Shown here: positions 48,234 through 56,721 of the stretch, piece after piece
How the letters are laid out: each line of letters opens with the position of its first letter
Numbering within the stretch: the first letter of the stretch is position 1
Source: Planktomarina sp.
Lineage (GTDB): Bacteria > Pseudomonadota > Alphaproteobacteria > Rhodobacterales > Rhodobacteraceae
Direction: 5' to 3'
Length of the DNA stretch: 64,000 bases
Assembly (NCBI GenBank): GCA_016780825.1
Contig: JADHLF010000001.1
Location: forward strand, 48,286-112,285
Made by a program: the position numbers and the translations under genes
The notes under the pieces: model-generated
The model's input: only the letters and a program-made list of their open reading frames with translations
Databases searched by the model: none
What the model was told of the DNA's origin: nothing

Positions 48234-49325
48234 TTAGTTGATCAACCAAGCGTTGAAACGCTCGTTGAGCTCATCTGCATTATCAGCCCAGAATTCAAAG
48301 TCGTTCGGAATAGCTGTTACCAAGTTTGCAGCAGCAGTTGGCATTTGAGGACCCATTTCTAGGTCAGCATTACTATGATAAGTTGTCACATAGGGTGCTG
48401 ATGATTTTCGAGCTGGACCGTAAGCGATGTAGGATGCTTGCGCGGCCAACTGCTCTGTCGAGGTTGAGAATTTCAAAAAGTCCATTGCCAATTCAGCATT
48501 TGGTGCGCCCTTGATGATCGCCCACATATCAACGTCGAGAACTTGCGCGTCCCAGACGATTTCAAAGGATTTACCCTCACCGGCCACTGCGTTAAAAATA
48601 CGTCCGTTATAGGCTGTAGTCATAGCAACTTCGCCATCAGCCAACAATTGTGGAGGCTGCGCGCCAGCTTCCCACCAAACAACCATGTCTTTGATGGTGT
48701 CAAGTTTCGCGAATGCTCGATCAACTCCTTCGTCTGTTGCCAAAACATCGTAGATGTCAGCGGAGGCGACGCCGTCAGCAGCCAAAGCCATTTCCAAGTT
48801 TGCTTTTGGCGACTTGCGCAGACCGCGCTTGCCAGGGAAGGCATTCACATTGAAGAAATCTGCAATAGTTTTCGGGCCATTGGGTGTCACCGATGAATCA
48901 TAGGCAAAGATAGTGGACCAAACAATGTTGGCCACAGCACAATCTGTGAAAGAGCCAGGAATGAAGTCATCCACGGCCGCTGTCCCATCAGAACCCGCTG
49001 GCAAGGACGTCGGATCGATTTCCATGAAGAGGCCTTCATCACAACCGCGTACCGCATCTGACTTCTCAACGTCGATAATGTCCCAAGTCACGTTGCCAGC
49101 TTCCACTTGCGCCTTAACTTCAGCGATTCCTCCTGAATAGTCTTCAGATACAACCGTGTTGCCAGTCGCTGCAGTCCAAGGTTTATGGTAAGCTTCGACT
49201 TGCGAAACTGTATATGCGCCACCCCACGAAACTGCTGTGATGCTGCCTGTGTGGCTACCGGCAAACGCGCTGGTGGCGCCAAGAGCAAGAGCGGTCCCGG
49301 TCAAAAGTAGAGTTGTCTTTTTCAT
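48234..49325 (-). CDS. ABC transporter periplasmic solute-binding protein, PotD-like
   Basis: Periplasmic binding protein (363 aa) of the spermidine/putrescine (PotD/family 1) type. A clear signal peptide, MKKTTLLLTGTALALGATSA, probably ends at AFA before Gly23. ITAVSWGGAYTVSQVEAYHKP opens the mature protein and WDIIDVEKSDAVRGCDEGLF lies in the hinge region. The start at 49325 has GGGAG at good spacing. The coding sequence is less GC-rich than its neighbours, typical of a highly expressed gene. The ligand is unknown; related proteins bind cationic amines, opines or amino-acid derivatives. Confidence 0.92.
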   Translation of the reverse strand: MKKTTLLLTGTALALGATSAFAGSHTGSITAVSWGGAYTVSQVEAYHKPWTAATGNTVVSEDYSGGIAEVKAQVEAGNVTWDIIDVEKSDAVRGCDEGLFMEIDPTSLPAGSDGTAAVDDFIPGSFTDCAVANIVWSTIFAYDSSVTPNGPKTIADFFNVNAFPGKRGLRKSPKANLEMALAADGVASADIYDVLATDEGVDRAFAKLDTIKDMVVWWEAGAQPPQLLADGEVAMTTAYNGRIFNAVAGEGKSFEIVWDAQVLDVDMWAIIKGAPNAELAMDFLKFSTSTEQLAAQASYIAYGPARKSSAPYVTTYHSNADLEMGPQMPTAAANLVTAIPNDFEFWADNADELNERFNAWLIN

Positions 49326-49400
49326 AATCATAGTCTCCCAGTTAAAACTTAGTTATTTGTCCCGATCTACGCCGGGGGTCGTTGTCCGACTTGGAGGCTG

Positions 49401-50498
49401 TTAAGCGTCCAAAGCGCGGCAATCTTCGGGCATCCAGCCAATCTCAATTTGCGTGCCTGGTTTCAGACGCACTTGATCTGGCGCGTTGCGCGTCTTGATA
49501 ATGAACTCATCATTGCCCGCCACGCGCAACCGCGTGCGGAAGATATCGCCCATATAGATGAACTCAAGAACCTCTGCTTGAAGCGTGTGCACACCTTTTT
49601 GCAAACGTTCCTTGTTATATTCGACTCGCTCCGGGCGAATGGACACACGCGTGCGCTCACCCGGCTTGGTTACATTAACCGGTTTACAATCGATCAAGTC
49701 ACCACTGTCGAGCTCAACCAAAGCCACACCGTTTTTGATCTCTTTGACCACACCTTCAAGGGTGTTATTCTCGCCGATAAACTGCGCCACAAAGCTATTT
49801 TCGGGGCTTTCATAAAGCTCGTCGGGCGGGGCGATTTGCTGGATGACCCCATCGTTGAACACCGCAACCCGATCCGACATTGTCAGGGCTTCAGTTTGGT
49901 CGTGGGTCACATAGACCACTGTGATCCCAAGTTTATGGGCCAAATCTGTGATCTCAAACTGCATCTTTTCCCGCAGTTGTTTGTCGAGAGCTCCCAAAGG
50001 CTCATCCATCAACACCAGTTCCGGCTCAAAGACCAAAGCCCGCGCCAATGCGATGCGCTGCTGCTGCCCACCTGACAGCTGGGCCGGACGGCGCGTTATA
50101 AAATCTCCCATCTCAACCATATCCAGCGCGCGCTTCACCTTAGCCTCACGCTCAGATTTTCCGAACTTGCGCACCTCCAAGGGGAAAGACAGGTTCTCCC
50201 CGACAGTCATATGCGGGAACAAGGCATAGTTTTGGAACACCATACCAATGCCACGTTTGTGAGGTGGGATATTGTTGATGGGCTTTCCATCAAGCAAAAT
50301 TTCCCCGTGCGTGGCGGTCTCAAATCCGGCCAACATCATCAGGCAGGTGGTTTTGCCGGAACCCGATGGGCCCAACATGGTTAAGAACTCACCCCGTGGA
50401 ATAGCCAAATTCAGGTCTTTGACCACTAAAACTTCGCCGTCGTAACTCTTTTGCACGCGTTGAAATTCAACAAATGCTTTCGTCTGTGCCTCAGCCAA
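49401..50498 (-). CDS. ABC transporter ATP-binding protein, PotA-like
   Basis: ATPase (365 aa) of the importer. Walker [10 protein letters not shown] at 43-51, signature [15 protein letters not shown] from 141, Walker [13 protein letters not shown] from 161, and a C-terminal TOBE domain. It is the first gene of the minus-strand operon, which continues through binding protein, two permeases, aldehyde dehydrogenase, LLM monooxygenase, DUF1185 protein and hydrolase. The start is 364 bp from the divergent flavin reductase. Confidence 0.95.
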   Translation of the reverse strand: MAEAQTKAFVEFQRVQKSYDGEVLVVKDLNLAIPRGEFLTMLGPSGSGKTTCLMMLAGFETATHGEILLDGKPINNIPPHKRGIGMVFQNYALFPHMTVGENLSFPLEVRKFGKSEREAKVKRALDMVEMGDFITRRPAQLSGGQQQRIALARALVFEPELVLMDEPLGALDKQLREKMQFEITDLAHKLGITVVYVTHDQTEALTMSDRVAVFNDGVIQQIAPPDELYESPENSFVAQFIGENNTLEGVVKEIKNGVALVELDSGDLIDCKPVNVTKPGERTRVSIRPERVEYNKERLQKGVHTLQAEVLEFIYMGDIFRTRLRVAGNDEFIIKTRNAPDQVRLKPGTQIEIGWMPEDCRALDA

Positions 50499-50862
50499 AC
50501 CTTGATCCCCGTGTTTTCCAATCTCGGTGGATTGGTATTATTGTGTCGGTGATTAACAAACAAACATTAGCGTGACGCAACCGGAAACTTGAAAATACCA
50601 GCAATTTGTCCCAATTTTTTTCGCGGCACCCGCTTCGGGCCGCATTACCGTGCAAAAAACCTCGGAATGAGCTCTTTTTTTGAAGAAACTTGTCAAGGCA
50701 ACTTTACGGGTCAGGTGCAAACAGAATCAGCCACCGCAAAAGTCGCCCCTGTCACTGGCACCATTCAGATTACGAAAGAAAAGACAGATCACGCCATTGA
50801 ATTGTGCCGCAAAGAAGATATGTCTGGTTCGAGAAATTTTCGTGACAGGGACTGGAAAAACC
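50499..50862. other. Divergent regulatory region between ABC operon and flavin reductase
   Basis: A 364-bp non-coding gap, AT-rich near the ATPase end and with poly-T patches around 50616-50680. It should hold promoters in both directions. One candidate minus-strand promoter was found (50535-50563). No regulator gene or obvious riboswitch was recognised. Short frames here (for example from 50680) lead into the flavin reductase but do not look like protein. Confidence 0.6.
50535..50563 (-). promoter_or_regulatory. Candidate promoter of the ABC/LLM operon
   Basis: On the minus strand TTGTTT (50558-50563), a 17-nt spacer and TAATAC (50535-50540) fit a sigma-70 promoter. Transcription would start about 30 nt before the ATPase ATG. 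Confidence 0.45.
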
Positions 50863-51351
50863 ATGGTTGACCGCAGCTTATTCATTGAGGCGATGCGCCA
50901 TGTGGCGCAATCGGTCACGGTCGTCACCACTCAGGGCGCTGATGGATGCACGGGCGCAACCGTCAGCGCTTTTTCCTCTCTCTCGGCCGACCCGCCCTCC
51001 GTTTTGGTCTGTTTGAGATCCGACAGCCGGATCGGTCTGGCGGTGGGGCGCAATCGGGTATTTTGCGTTAATGTTCTGCCTGAAGGGGCAAGCGCGCTGG
51101 CTGGCCGCTTTGCGGGTCGATTTGACGACGAAGAGCCCGATCGTTTCGGCGCCATCGACTGCCGAAACTCCCACAGCGGGCCAGTGCTCAGCGGCGCCAC
51201 AGCCTTCGAATGTACCGTGGATCAAATCATCACCCATGGCAGCCATGACATCTGTATTGGAAATGTGACAGCAATCACCAATGCCGCCACCCCCCCCTTG
51301 GCCTATATGGACGGCAGCTTTCAAATCGTCCGACCCGAAGGGGCGTCTTAG
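50863..51351 (+). CDS. Flavin reductase family protein
   Basis: FMN-binding flavin:NAD(P)H reductase (162 aa), like HpaC/RutF. MRHVAQSVTVVTT, GCTGATVSAFSSLSADPPSVL and FCVNVLPEG are the flavin-binding blocks of the family. It would supply reduced FMN to the LLM monooxygenase encoded in the divergent operon, by inference. The start at 50863 is chosen by family length; upstream frame to 50680 lacks similarity. Confidence 0.92.
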   Translation: MVDRSLFIEAMRHVAQSVTVVTTQGADGCTGATVSAFSSLSADPPSVLVCLRSDSRIGLAVGRNRVFCVNVLPEGASALAGRFAGRFDDEEPDRFGAIDCRNSHSGPVLSGATAFECTVDQIITHGSHDICIGNVTAITNAATPPLAYMDGSFQIVRPEGAS

Positions 51352-51493
51352 CCCCCAGCGCGGGACGCGCGTGTTTCCAATCCTGTCAGACAACTCCGAA
51401 AGTGGCGGCATCGTTAAAGGCCATTATTTCCATCAAGATTTATGGATCGCAAAACCGATCCGCGACCACAATCCAAATTGCCATTTTGATAAA

Positions 51494-51507
51494 GGGCCTC
51501 CAGGCCC
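51494..51507 (-). terminator. Weak terminator of yebC
   Basis: GGGCC and GGCCC with a 4-nt loop (51494-51498 with 51503-51507), followed on the minus strand by TTTATC, lie 27 bp past the yebC stop. The stem and T tract are short. Confidence 0.35.
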
Positions 51508-51533
51508 CCGTTTACTGCCTTATGTCGAACCGG

Positions 51534-52274
51534 TTACAACGCGGCCATGACCTCGTCGCTGACCTCAAAATTGGCCGTGACACGCTGCACGTCATCGTCG
51601 TCTTCCAAAGTATCAATCAGCTTCATCAGCTTTTCCATACCCTCCAGATCCAACTCGGTGGTCGTTTGCGGCTTCCAGATCAACTTGGCGCTCTCAGATT
51701 CGCCCAATTGCGCCTCCAAAGCGTTAGAGACCTCATTGAGGTCTGTATCAGCACAGAAAATCGCATGGCCGTCTTCGGTGGATTCCACATCTTCCGCCCC
51801 GGCTTCCAGCGCGGCCATCATCACCGTGTCCTCATCGCCCACCTCCAAAGGATAAAGTACCTGACCTTTGCGATCGAACATAAAAGACACCGAGCCGGTT
51901 TCGCCCAAATTTCCACCGCATTTGGTAAATGTGCTGCGGACGGTTGAGGCTGTGCGATTGCGGTTATCGGTCATTGCTTCCACGATCACCGCGACGCCGC
52001 CAGGCCCATAGCCCTCGTAGCGGATTTCATCATAGCTCTCAGCATCGCCGCCCTGGGATTTTTTAATCGCGCGATCAATCACATCTTTCGGAACAGATTG
52101 CGATTTCGCCTCTTTCACCGCCAAACGCAGCCGCGGGTTTTTATCGGGATCCGGATCGCCCATTTTGGCTGCAACGGTGATCTCCTTGGCCAATTTAGAA
52201 AATAATTTTGACCGCGCCGCATCCTGCCGCCCTTTGCGATGCTGGATATTTGCCCATTTGGAATGGCCTGCCAT
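51534..52274 (-). CDS. yebC: YebC/PmpR family DNA-binding or translation factor
   Basis: TACO1/YebC protein (246 aa). It starts with [20 protein letters not shown], the invariant family N-terminus, and contains [20 protein letters not shown] and [17 protein letters not shown]. Members have been described as transcriptional regulators and, more recently, as factors helping translation of proline-rich stretches. It is monocistronic, with an 8-bp palindrome about 115-135 bp upstream. Confidence 0.96.
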   Translation of the reverse strand: MAGHSKWANIQHRKGRQDAARSKLFSKLAKEITVAAKMGDPDPDKNPRLRLAVKEAKSQSVPKDVIDRAIKKSQGGDAESYDEIRYEGYGPGGVAVIVEAMTDNRNRTASTVRSTFTKCGGNLGETGSVSFMFDRKGQVLYPLEVGDEDTVMMAALEAGAEDVESTEDGHAIFCADTDLNEVSNALEAQLGESESAKLIWKPQTTTELDLEGMEKLMKLIDTLEDDDDVQRVTANFEVSDEVMAAL

Positions 52275-52387
52275 GACAGCCCCCTAAGTTTAAAGATTTC
52301 GACCGTTTTTAGGCGGGGCTGCGGGGCAATTCAACCCATCTTTAGGTGCAATTCATACCAATCTCATGAAAGCGCCCAGCGCGGCGG

Positions 52388-52410
52388 GATATTGGTGTTT
52401 TGCCAATATC
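52388..52410. promoter_or_regulatory. Perfect 8-bp inverted repeat between SLC13 gene and yebC
   Basis: GATATTGG (52388-52395) and CCAATATC (52403-52410) with a 7-nt spacer. It could be a hairpin after the SLC13 gene, but no T tract follows, or an operator for yebC. Confidence 0.35.
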
Positions 52411-52484
52411 TGAAAATGCGATCACCGAGCCCAACCAAAATTTCCCGCGTCTCTCGTCCCAGGCATTGGCTTTTTTGACCGCCG

Positions 52485-54275
52485 TCATCCTGCGGGATAG
52501 AGCGGCCAAAACCATGGGATGCACAGGGAGGCCAGCACGCCAATTGACAGGTTAAGCGGAATACCCACCTTCAAAAAATCCGTGAACTTATAGCCACCCG
52601 GCGCATAGACCAGCATATTGGTTTGATAGCCAATCGGGGTGGCAAAACTCGCGCTCGCCGCCACCATTACCGCGACCACTAATGGACGAGGATCCATGCC
52701 AAGCTGGGCTGCAATGCCGATTGCCAAAGGTGTGATCACCACAGCCACCGCATTGTTCGAAACCATTTCCGTCAGCACCGAGGTCAAAAGATAGATTGCC
52801 CAGACGATCAAAAACCCCGGTAAAATCGCTAGGTAAGGCGCCAGACCACCGGCAATAAGCACGACTGCGCCCGAATGCTCCAGCGCGGCGCCAATGGCCA
52901 GCATGGCAAAAATCAACACCAAAAGCCGCCCATCAACGAATCCGAATGCCTCCTCTGCGTCAATGCAGCGGGTGACCAACACCACCGCCACAGCCGCAAT
53001 CGCCAGCAGAAAGATCGGTGCCACTTGAAAGGCCGCCAGCCCCACAAGCCCCAACAATGCCAACAGCGCGATGGGGCTATGCGACCTGCGAAAGGCCCTC
53101 TCGGAGGGCGCATTCACCTCCAGCACATCCATATCCACGGCCAATCGTGCGATGTCCTCAGCCGCACCTTCCAACAAAAGTGTGTCGCCAATTCTGACCA
53201 CCACATCATCCAGCGTGCCTTTGATGTTCTGATCACGCCGATGCAGCGCTAATGTGTAAACCCCATAGCGCCGCCGCAGGCGCAGATCTCCCAAACTCCG
53301 GCCAATCATACGGCAGCCCGGTGAGACCAAAACCTCCACAGTGGAGGTCTGAACCGCGGAAATTTGATCCACCCGCCGCAGGCTCTTGTTGCTTTGGAGC
53401 GACAAAAGCTCGGTCATTTCGGTGCGCAGCACCACGCGGTCCCCCAATTGCAACTGCACATCTTGCAAACTGCGCCGCAAGGAGCGGTCACCGCGCAGAA
53501 CGTCAACCAGCCGCACGCCCGGGCGTTTGAACAATTGCACGCTCGCCACCGCCCGGCCAATCAAATTCGACTCCGGCGGGATCACCGCTTCGGTAAAAAA
53601 TTTCATCTTTGGGCGATCAGACAAGAGATTGGCCAAACTGGCGCGGGTCGGCAGCAATTTCGGGGCGATAAACCGCAGATAGAACATGCCCCAGAGCACC
53701 AAAATAGCGCCCAAAGGTGTGACTTCGAAGATCGAAAACCCCGCCAGCCCGTTGGCCCGCGCAACCCCATCGACCAAAAGATTGGTCGAGGTGCCAATCA
53801 GGGTTAAAGTGCCACCCAAAATCGCCGCATAGGACAGGGGGATCAAAAGCTTGCTGGCCGATGTGTCCAGGGTTTTGGCCAATTGCACAAACACAGGGAT
53901 CATCACCACCACCACGGGCGTATTGCTCACCACCGCAGAGGCCAGAACCACAAATCCAAACAAAAATCCCAACCCCAAAGCCGGGCTCCTTTGGGTCAAG
54001 CGATGGGACAGTTTGGTAAATCCTATAAGACTGCCTGTGCGCACCAATGCGCCCATGACTAAAAACATGGCCGCGATGGTCCAAGGGGCAGGATTGGACA
54101 AAACCGCAAGCGCCACATCATAGGGCAGCACCCCGCTGATCAACAAAACAGTTACCCCAAAAATCGCGACCACCTCCGTCGGGAAGCCTTCACGTAGAAA
54201 TAACAAAAACATCACGGCGACCACCCCGAGCGCTAAGAGCGCTTGGCTGTAATCATTTAAAATGAGGTTTTCCAT
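52485..54275 (-). CDS. SLC13/DASS-type anion permease with TrkA-C domains
   Basis: Membrane protein (596 aa) of the divalent anion:sodium symporter type. Two membrane halves (about 1-205 and 400-596) flank a soluble middle with two TrkA-C-like regulatory domains (about 220-390). SNTPVVVVMIPVF and GTSTNLLVDG in the first half and SNNAVAVVITPLA plus TPIGYQTNMLVYAPGGY in the second are the paired SNT-type ion/substrate motifs. Relatives carry sulfate, dicarboxylates or taurine-like anions. The start overlaps the EamA gene by 23 bp. Confidence 0.9.
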   Translation of the reverse strand: MENLILNDYSQALLALGVVAVMFLLFLREGFPTEVVAIFGVTVLLISGVLPYDVALAVLSNPAPWTIAAMFLVMGALVRTGSLIGFTKLSHRLTQRSPALGLGFLFGFVVLASAVVSNTPVVVVMIPVFVQLAKTLDTSASKLLIPLSYAAILGGTLTLIGTSTNLLVDGVARANGLAGFSIFEVTPLGAILVLWGMFYLRFIAPKLLPTRASLANLLSDRPKMKFFTEAVIPPESNLIGRAVASVQLFKRPGVRLVDVLRGDRSLRRSLQDVQLQLGDRVVLRTEMTELLSLQSNKSLRRVDQISAVQTSTVEVLVSPGCRMIGRSLGDLRLRRRYGVYTLALHRRDQNIKGTLDDVVVRIGDTLLLEGAAEDIARLAVDMDVLEVNAPSERAFRRSHSPIALLALLGLVGLAAFQVAPIFLLAIAAVAVVLVTRCIDAEEAFGFVDGRLLVLIFAMLAIGAALEHSGAVVLIAGGLAPYLAILPGFLIVWAIYLLTSVLTEMVSNNAVAVVITPLAIGIAAQLGMDPRPLVVAVMVAASASFATPIGYQTNMLVYAPGGYKFTDFLKVGIPLNLSIGVLASLCIPWFWPLYPAG

Positions 54276-55161
54276 TTTGAGTGTCCCTTAAATTCGGGCT
54301 GACCAAATAAATGCCCATGAACATCAAAGCCAAAGCCAGCCATATCGGTCCTGCGTAGCGTTCGCCTAAGATCAACATGGCCCAGCCCAGCCCGGCGGCG
54401 GTCACAACATAGCTCACCTGCACCGAAAAAACTGGACCAAACTGGCGTACAATCATCACATATAAAGTATAAACTATGGAGTGGATCAAGGCCGAGGTGA
54501 CCACAGCCACATCCGCAATGCCCCAGACATGCAGCGGGTTGATCCATTGTCCGCTGTAGACGGCCAGCGGCCCGGTGATCCCCACCCCGATGATCGAAGC
54601 GCCCAATAGCAGCTGCAATGGCCCCGCACCCCCCGTGCCAAAACGTGCCACGAAATTGCCCTCAAACGCATACATAAGGCTCGGCACCAACCCCAGAGGA
54701 ATAAAAACCAGCATGGCCGCATTTGGCAGGGCCTCAGGCACGCCAACAATCAACAAAACCGCAAATAGCCCCAAAGACAGACCTGCCATGCGTTTGAAAC
54801 TGAACCGATCGAGGCCCAGCATCAAAGCAATTGGAAATGCGATCATGGGAATGAGGGATAAAAGCAAGGACATGATCCCCGCCGGCAGAACTGTATAGGC
54901 TTTGTAGGAGGCTGCATTTGGGATAACCGTCCCGATCAAGGCAATCGCCAGATAGAATGGAAGCACCCGCCGATTGATCGGCAAAGGTCGACGGCGGATC
55001 ATATTGACCAGTCCCAAAACCACAGCGCTTATGGACATCTGCCAAAAAATCAGCCCCAGCGGTTGATAGCCGCTGGACACGGCGATTTTCGCCAATGGCT
55101 GAGTTGCCCCCCAGCTGATGCCGATAAACAAAAGCCAACCATAGGGGATGAGACGCCTCAT
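54253..55161 (-). CDS. EamA family (DMT) transporter
   Basis: Ten-segment drug/metabolite transporter (302 aa) with two EamA repeats. GISWGATQPLAKIAVSSGYQ in helix 1 and GERYAGPIWLALALMFMGIY near the end are typical. These proteins usually export amino acids or metabolites; the substrate is unknown. It overlaps the YmdB-type gene by 4 bp and the SLC13 gene by 23 bp. Confidence 0.88.
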   Translation of the reverse strand: MRRLIPYGWLLFIGISWGATQPLAKIAVSSGYQPLGLIFWQMSISAVVLGLVNMIRRRPLPINRRVLPFYLAIALIGTVIPNAASYKAYTVLPAGIMSLLLSLIPMIAFPIALMLGLDRFSFKRMAGLSLGLFAVLLIVGVPEALPNAAMLVFIPLGLVPSLMYAFEGNFVARFGTGGAGPLQLLLGASIIGVGITGPLAVYSGQWINPLHVWGIADVAVVTSALIHSIVYTLYVMIVRQFGPVFSVQVSYVVTAAGLGWAMLILGERYAGPIWLALALMFMGIYLVSPNLRDTQNGKPHFK

Positions 55162-55982
55162 TCAGATGACGCCCCATCTGATTGGCTCAAGACCCCGCCA
55201 TGGCGGATCATCTGGATGGATTTGGCCTTGCCAGTGGACTCCTCCGTTTCAACCAAAAGACCGCAGAGCGTTGCCGGTCCCAGAGCCGGTTCAAACCGCG
55301 CCTTGGGCATGCCAGTGATAAAACGGCGCAGCGGCTCGGCCTTTTGCATACCAATAACGGAGTTGTAATCACCGCACATGCCGGCATCGCTTTGAAAGCC
55401 CGTGCCGCGTTCCAAAATCTGCGCATCGGCCGTGGGCACATGGGTGTGCGAGCCCACAACCACACTGGCCTTGCCATCGCAAAAATGCCCCATCGCCATT
55501 TTTTCAGAGGTGGCCTCGCAATGGATGTCCACCAAGCTCGCCGCAACCTGCCCGCCCAAAGGATGGCGCGATAATATGGCGTCCACAGCGGAAAACGGAT
55601 CGTCGAAGGGCCTCTTCATAAAGACCTGCCCCAGAACTTGCACCACCAAAACCTTTCGTCCACGCGTGGCCGTGAAAATCGCCGCCCCGCGCCCCGGTGC
55701 TGATTTGGAAAAGTTGAGCGGGCGGATGATGCGGGGTTCGGTTTCGATGAAATGCAGCATATCCTTTTGATCAAAGGCATGATCGCCAAGCGTGATGCAA
55801 TCGGCGCCCGCCTTTAGAATTTCCTGAGCATGATTGCCGGAAAGCCCCATGCCACCGGTGGCATTCTCGCCGTTGACCACAACAAAATCCGCCTTCAAAC
55901 GCGCCCGCAGATCGGGAAGCTCGTTTGAAATGGCCTGCCGCCCGGAGCGGCCCATCACATCGCCAAGATATAGAATTTTCAT
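55158..55982 (-). CDS. YmdB family metallophosphoesterase
   Basis: Protein of 274 aa in the TIGR00282/YmdB family (2',3'-cAMP phosphodiesterase in Bacillus). Metal-binding motifs follow in order: LYLGDVMGRSGR, VVNGENATGGMG, LGDHAFDQK, DIHCEATSEK and VVGSHTHVPTAD. It is the first gene of the overlapping trio with the EamA and SLC13 transporters. The physiological role in alphaproteobacteria is not known. Confidence 0.93.
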   Translation of the reverse strand: MKILYLGDVMGRSGRQAISNELPDLRARLKADFVVVNGENATGGMGLSGNHAQEILKAGADCITLGDHAFDQKDMLHFIETEPRIIRPLNFSKSAPGRGAAIFTATRGRKVLVVQVLGQVFMKRPFDDPFSAVDAILSRHPLGGQVAASLVDIHCEATSEKMAMGHFCDGKASVVVGSHTHVPTADAQILERGTGFQSDAGMCGDYNSVIGMQKAEPLRRFITGMPKARFEPALGPATLCGLLVETEESTGKAKSIQMIRHGGVLSQSDGASSE

Positions 55983-56032
55983 GGCACCCCCTTAGGCCTC
56001 AGTTGGCGCTAAAGCAAGACGGGCGCTTGGCT

Positions 56033-56500
56033 TTAGATTTCAGCAAAGTCGTATTGCGCGGTGATGCGAATGGGGAAGTTGACGGATCTGGCGATGAAGC
56101 AGACATCATGGATCTGGTCATGCACCGCATCGGCCGCCTGCGCGTCCATTCCGGGCGCCAATGTGATCTGCGGCCGCAGCGTTGCCGCAACAAAGCGCCC
56201 CGCCCCAGAAGGCGCGCTCTCACCATGACCGATAGGGTGATCTTCATAGCCCATCACAACAATCCCAGCATTGAAAGACAAATGTAAAAACCACAGCATA
56301 TGACAGGAGCTCAGCGCGGTGATCAGCAAGTCTTCGGGATTATACAGCAGAGGATCCCCACCCAATAGCGGATCATTGGAGCAGTCTAGGACCGGTTTTC
56401 CCGGGCTGCACAGCTGCCAGCGCCGATCATAGCCGTCGTAACGTGCATTGCCATCGCCGCGATTGCCTGTCCAACGAATATGTGATGTGAAATCATGCAC
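56033..56500 (-). CDS. OsmC family peroxiredoxin-like protein
   Basis: OsmC/Ohr-fold protein (155 aa). The two redox cysteines are Cys66 (ALSSCHMLWFLH) and Cys134 (HDVCFIARSVNF). NPEDLLITALSSCHM is the usual family stretch. It likely reduces organic hydroperoxides. It is a single gene; repeat copy 3 lies about 90 bp upstream of its start. Confidence 0.93.
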   Translation of the reverse strand: MHDFTSHIRWTGNRGDGNARYDGYDRRWQLCSPGKPVLDCSNDPLLGGDPLLYNPEDLLITALSSCHMLWFLHLSFNAGIVVMGYEDHPIGHGESAPSGAGRFVAATLRPQITLAPGMDAQAADAVHDQIHDVCFIARSVNFPIRITAQYDFAEI

Positions 56501-56590
56501 AGCAGGTATAGCTCCTAAACTTATGTTTTAAATCGTATTAAATGCGCAGCTGAGTGCCCTGGCAAGTATAAAAATATTGCGTCATAAAAA

Positions 56591-56709
56591 CCTCTTCACA
56601 ACGCCATTTTAACACGACACGAGGGCAGCGCCGGCCTGGGCAGGCGCAGCCGGGTGTTGTCACCGGGCAAAGTGTTTGGGCTTGGCGGCTGGGTTATTCG
56701 GGGGTCTTT
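56591..56709. repeat. Dispersed intergenic repeat, copy 3 (all modules)
   Basis: Left module 56593-56628 matches those at 15628 and 25824. A GC-rich middle (GCGCC at 56628-56632 with GGCGC at 56643-56647) parallels the hairpin block of copy 2. The right module (about 56663-56707, CGGGCAAAGTGTTT and GGCGGCTGGG) matches copy 1. It ends 12 bp before the stop of the FadJ-like gene. Confidence 0.75.
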
Positions 56710-56721
56710 CATAACCACCGC

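Noticed and set aside
50680..50862. Extended N-terminus of the flavin reductase (61 residues)
   Set aside because: Basic, non-family sequence in the AT-rich regulatory gap; the start at 50863 matches the family.
41662..51351. Calling the operon the Rut pyrimidine pathway
   Set aside because: No isochorismatase-type RutB, no RutE and no RutG are present, and the transporter and aldehyde dehydrogenase do not belong to rut.
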